A stretch of DNA of 37,354 nt, from the NCBI GenBank assembly GCA_947073495.1, contig CAMTMX010000028.1, forward strand, positions 1-37,354, written 5' to 3'. Positions 35,197-37,354 of the stretch are shown one piece after another. Below the pieces are notes generated by a model. It was not told the DNA's origin, made no database searches, and saw only the letters and a list, made by a program, of their open reading frames with translations. The position numbers were made by a program, and so were the translations under genes. How positions within the stretch are numbered: position 1 is the stretch's first letter; each line of letters opens with the position of its first letter. Source of the stretch: an uncultured Porphyromonadaceae bacterium. Its GTDB lineage: Bacteria; Bacteroidota; Bacteroidia; Bacteroidales; Muribaculaceae.

Positions 35197-35838
35197 TCAG
35201 TCAACAAACTGGATTTTGGATTTGTCGCGCGGTTTCGCTTCGGGAGTTTCTGCAGGATAACCGAACCCGATGGCATAGAGAACAGTGTAACCTTCCGAAA
35301 TATTAAGTTTGGCAAGATAATCTGCTGCAACCTCTGAATTCAAGAATCTTACCGGACCGCCGAGACAGCATGACCCTATACCCATAGACCATGCCGCAAG
35401 AATCATGTTCTCACCCAACAGTCCGCAATTCACGCCGGAATAACTACTTTCCGGAGCGGCGATGAAAGCGACAGTCGGAGCGTTGCGGAACATATTCTTG
35501 AACTTAGGATCTTCGGCGGCTTTGGGATTCTCTTTCACATACAATTCCGTGATACCTTTGATAAATTCAGGATCGTCGACAATCTTGATTTCCCAGTCCT
35601 GCTTGTTCATTCCGTTAGGCGCATTGATACCGCATTCAGCGATTAGTTGCATAGTGTCGCGGGGGATAGCGCGCTGTTCATAGTCGCGCACACTGCGACG
35701 GCTCATGATTGTCTCGACAACCACATTCTTGTCGTTGTCAACAGTTTCAGACTTCACCTCCCCGCCACTTTGAGCGCAGGAACCGAGCATCACAGCAGCA
35801 AAAGCCGACAGCCCCAAAATCTTCTTGAAATTCATCAT
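35197..35838 (-). CDS. Nitroreductase-family lipoprotein
   Basis: A 213-residue FMN-dependent nitroreductase-fold protein with a lipoprotein signal: hydrophobic segment, then Leu-Gly-Ser-Cys21. FMN-binding landmarks: MSRRSVRDYEQRAI near residue 45, APNGMNKQDWEI (substrate loop), MILAAWSMGIGSCCLGGP and the C-terminal AIGFGYPAETPEAKPR. Family length after removing the signal is normal. The lipid anchor places it in the envelope, which is unusual for an enzyme needing reduced pyridine nucleotides. The substrate is unknown; related cytosolic enzymes reduce nitroaromatics or quinones. Confidence 0.9.
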   Translation of the reverse strand: MMNFKKILGLSAFAAVMLGSCAQSGGEVKSETVDNDKNVVVETIMSRRSVRDYEQRAIPRDTMQLIAECGINAPNGMNKQDWEIKIVDDPEFIKGITELYVKENPKAAEDPKFKNMFRNAPTVAFIAAPESSYSGVNCGLLGENMILAAWSMGIGSCCLGGPVRFLNSEVAADYLAKLNISEGYTVLYAIGFGYPAETPEAKPRDKSKIQFVD

Positions 35839-36060
35839 ATATGTCGTTTATAAGTTGATTGCTTTTTTTTGAGAAGCTTATAAAAATTGTGATATGTTTG
35901 CGTCTATCTTAAAGTTCCTAAGGAAAATAAGTGAACAAATAACAGTCATATATCGCGGCAATCTATAAAGCAGTTCATCAGTTGTTATTGAACCCGGTTG
36001 TCCTGCAAAGACTGCGGTCATATTCTCTACAGCATTTGTCTGATATTCCTGGATCTTAAT

Positions 36061-36672
36061 TTAAATTTCATCGGCTTCAGGTAACATGTTTCGTGCCCAT
36101 TCCGGCACATCTTCAACATAAAGTTTACCTAAAACACCGTTTGATAATCTGAATAGTGGCATAGCATCCCGTCCATCCACGGAGTTGTCATAGACATATA
36201 ATCTATCAACAAATTTCGCTATGATTTCACAATTCATAATCGACTTATAAAATCTTGAAATAATCTTTGTAATCGGGACATCATGACCACCCTCCAATAC
36301 CCGATTTGCAATTCTCGAAGCATTGATTGAAGGATGACTTGTAGCAATAAAAAATACTCTGATAAAAAAGCCGGCATGTTTGGCACGCAGGATAAAATCA
36401 ATTTTATCCTGTGAAGAAAAAACTGTCTCAAAAACAAAGCTTGTTTTTTCATTCAGACATCGTTCTCTCCATTCCTCACAATACTTTGCCGCGTTTAACA
36501 CAGCACTGTCGGAATTCCAGTCTCCAAACATATCTCTAGCGACTTGGTCAGGATTAATGTATATTACCCCCTCACCCCATTCATGGTGCAGAAATCGTTT
36601 GGTCACAGATGTCTTACCCGAGCCATTTGGTCCGGCAATAACAATCAACTCCGGTTTTCTGTTATTATCCAT
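36061..36672 (-). CDS. Zeta-toxin-like kinase
   Basis: A 203-residue P-loop kinase. Walker A is GPNGSGKTS (residues 14-22); next come YINPDQVARDMFG (the N-P-D motif of zeta toxins), SFVFETVFSS, and the lid segment NRVLEGGHDVPITKIISRF. These are the conserved elements of the zeta family, whose studied members phosphorylate UDP-N-acetylglucosamine and so block cell-wall synthesis; some relatives have other substrates. Its ATG is 1 nt after the stop of the small upstream gene, so translation is coupled as in toxin-antitoxin pairs. Whether it is toxic is inference; a housekeeping role is possible. Confidence 0.85.
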   Translation of the reverse strand: MDNNRKPELIVIAGPNGSGKTSVTKRFLHHEWGEGVIYINPDQVARDMFGDWNSDSAVLNAAKYCEEWRERCLNEKTSFVFETVFSSQDKIDFILRAKHAGFFIRVFFIATSHPSINASRIANRVLEGGHDVPITKIISRFYKSIMNCEIIAKFVDRLYVYDNSVDGRDAMPLFRLSNGVLGKLYVEDVPEWARNMLPEADEI

Positions 36673-36673
36673 A

Positions 36674-36877
36674 TCACAGAGTTATTCCTAACCTTTTACT
36701 CCATTCAGCTCTCAATACCTCACGCTGACGGTCTACAGATTCCTTGATACGCTGCTCTGCTTCACGACGACGTGTCATTGCCTCTTCGGCAACCTCTCTC
36801 ATGATGCATTGCAACATCTCATCCGATGGTTCCTGACCGGATGTAAAACGGTATGAATTCAATTCCTGTTCCGACAT
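36674..36877 (-). CDS. Small coupled partner of the zeta-like kinase, putative antitoxin
   Basis: A 67-residue, highly charged protein read from ATG 36877. A GTG start at 36907 would add 10 residues, but it overlaps the promoter box at 36907-36914, so the ATG is preferred. It begins SEQELNSYRFTSGQEPSDEML, then a long helix rich in Glu and Arg (EVAEEAMTRRREAEQRIKESVDRQREVLR) ending WSKRLG. It is not similar by eye to the known epsilon antitoxin. The one-nucleotide gap to the kinase and the order (small gene first) suit an antitoxin, but that role is inference. Confidence 0.6.
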   Translation of the reverse strand: MSEQELNSYRFTSGQEPSDEMLQCIMREVAEEAMTRRREAEQRIKESVDRQREVLRAEWSKRLGITL

Positions 36878-36906
36878 AATTATATACTTTCTTTGTTTAT
36901 CATTCA

Positions 36907-36914
36907 CAAAGTTA
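36907..36914 (-). promoter_or_regulatory. Putative -7 box for the zeta operon
   Basis: TAACTTTG on the minus strand matches TAnnTTTG, about 30 nt before the chosen ATG. A -33 TTTG is not seen at normal distance. Confidence 0.4.
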
Positions 36915-37010
36915 TAACAAAAATTTATAATATAGTGTTTCTAAATGCTATTTTACATTTATTAAATGCTTTAGTCAATTACCATATGAAAAAAATCTGA
37001 ATTGTTGTTA

Positions 37011-37066
37011 CAGTTCAGCCTCCGCGAGGAAAGAGCATCATCTCTTTCCTCACAGAGGCTGAACTG
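37011..37066. repeat. Two-part hairpin between the zeta operon and asnA
   Basis: CAGTTCAGCCTC (37011-37022) pairs with GAGGCTGAACTG (37055-37066), and inside it GAGGAAAGAG (37026-37035) pairs with CTCTTTCCTC (37042-37051). The 12-bp and 10-bp stems are separated by a 3x3 internal loop, with a 6-nt apex. No U-tract follows closely on either strand. Both neighbouring genes point away from it, so it does not end either of them. Confidence 0.75.
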
Positions 37067-37077
37067 CTAATTCTTTA

Positions 37078-37106
37078 TTGACGAACCCTTCCCCCTTGCA
37101 TATAAT
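37078..37106 (+). promoter_or_regulatory. Sigma70-like promoter (TTGACG-17-TATAAT) upstream of asnA
   Basis: TTGACG (37078-37083), a 17-nt spacer and a perfect TATAAT (37101-37106). This is the proteobacterial/firmicute pattern, not the Bacteroidetes TTTG/TAnnTTTG. It would leave a leader of about 95 nt before asnA. Whether it is used here is unknown. Confidence 0.45.
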
Positions 37107-37207
37107 ACAGAATAGATTATCTGCAATGTATGCCTGTATACCGCATATATATAGAAATCATAAAATGAATAGGAATCGGAATAAGATAAGCAAGAATGGA
37201 GGATATT

Positions 37208-37354
37208 ATGAATAACTTAATCATCCCGGAAAACTACCGCTCCGCGCTGAATCTGCACGATACCCAGATTGGCATCAAGACGGTAAAAGACTTTTTTCAG
37301 AACTTACTGGCAGAGCGTCTGCACCTGTTGCGCGTCTCCGCGCCGCTCTTCGTT
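37208..37354 (+). CDS. asnA: Aspartate--ammonia ligase, N-terminus only (cut by window edge)
   Basis: The first 49 codons of AsnA, which makes asparagine from aspartate, ammonia and ATP and has a class II tRNA-synthetase-like fold. The opening [20 protein letters not shown] and the following [24 protein letters not shown] are characteristic. A strong Shine-Dalgarno-like GGAGG lies 6 nt before ATG 37208, which decides this start over the in-frame ATG at 37196. Codon choice (many CTG, CGC, GCG) and the strong ribosome site differ from most genes in the window. The frame continues beyond the right edge. Confidence 0.9.
   Translation, partial: MNNLIIPENYRSALNLHDTQIGIKTVKDFFQNLLAERLHLLRVSAPLFV

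Overview
The window looks like a chromosomal stretch of a gut Bacteroidales bacterium, most likely of the Muribaculaceae or a close relative. Three things point there: promoters of the Bacteroidetes type (TTTG, about 20 nt, TAnnTTTG) in front of several genes; Bacteroidales families such as DUF4270 lipoproteins, stand-alone half glycogen synthases and PepSY-like periplasmic proteins; and the preference for A-rich leaders over strong Shine-Dalgarno sites. Most genes are core metabolism or information processing, with accessory pieces at about 16.9-19.4 kb and 36-37.35 kb.

Layout. 1-5 kb (minus): the start of a META-type lipoprotein (cut by the window edge), a type II NADH dehydrogenase and an AddB-like nuclease. 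5.1-8.3 kb (plus): DNA polymerase III delta', a sugar-phosphate nucleotidyltransferase and UDP-glucose 4-epimerase. A perfect 24-bp inverted repeat then ends both this run and the convergent panC-panD-ffh run (8.35-10.9 kb, minus). 11.2-14.6 kb (plus): half glycogen synthase, DUF4270 lipoprotein and CapA-like phosphoesterase. 14.8-16.8 kb (plus): a YbiT-like ABC-F ATPase and a Dabb protein behind a full-consensus promoter. 16.9-19.4 kb: a lipoprotein, a PepSY-like protein and a 78-residue orphan ORF, with two copies of a 47-bp direct repeat. 19.4-24.1 kb (minus): secreted alpha/beta hydrolase, Uup-like ABC-F, RidA and a DUF418 membrane protein. 24.4 kb: tRNA-Thr(CGU). 24.7-26.0 kb: glutamate dehydrogenase. 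26.7-28.0 kb: an OmpA-family porin whose 3' region holds a long foldback. 28.3-35.1 kb (plus): a tight five-gene run of a catalytically dead LytM protein, dxr, rseP, an RlmI-like methyltransferase and dipeptidyl peptidase III. 35.2-35.8 kb: a lipoprotein nitroreductase. 36.1-36.9 kb: a zeta-toxin-like kinase with a coupled small partner. 37.2 kb: the start of asnA, cut by the window edge.

No rRNA, CRISPR array, transposase or phage gene was seen. The most notable points are the ABC-F protein whose lesions all fall in one composite ATP site, the dead LytM factor coupled to dxr/rseP, the foldback in the ompA 3' region, the direct-repeat pair, the zeta-like pair, and the unusual promoter and hairpin in front of asnA. 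All functional calls come from reading motifs by eye, with no database search.
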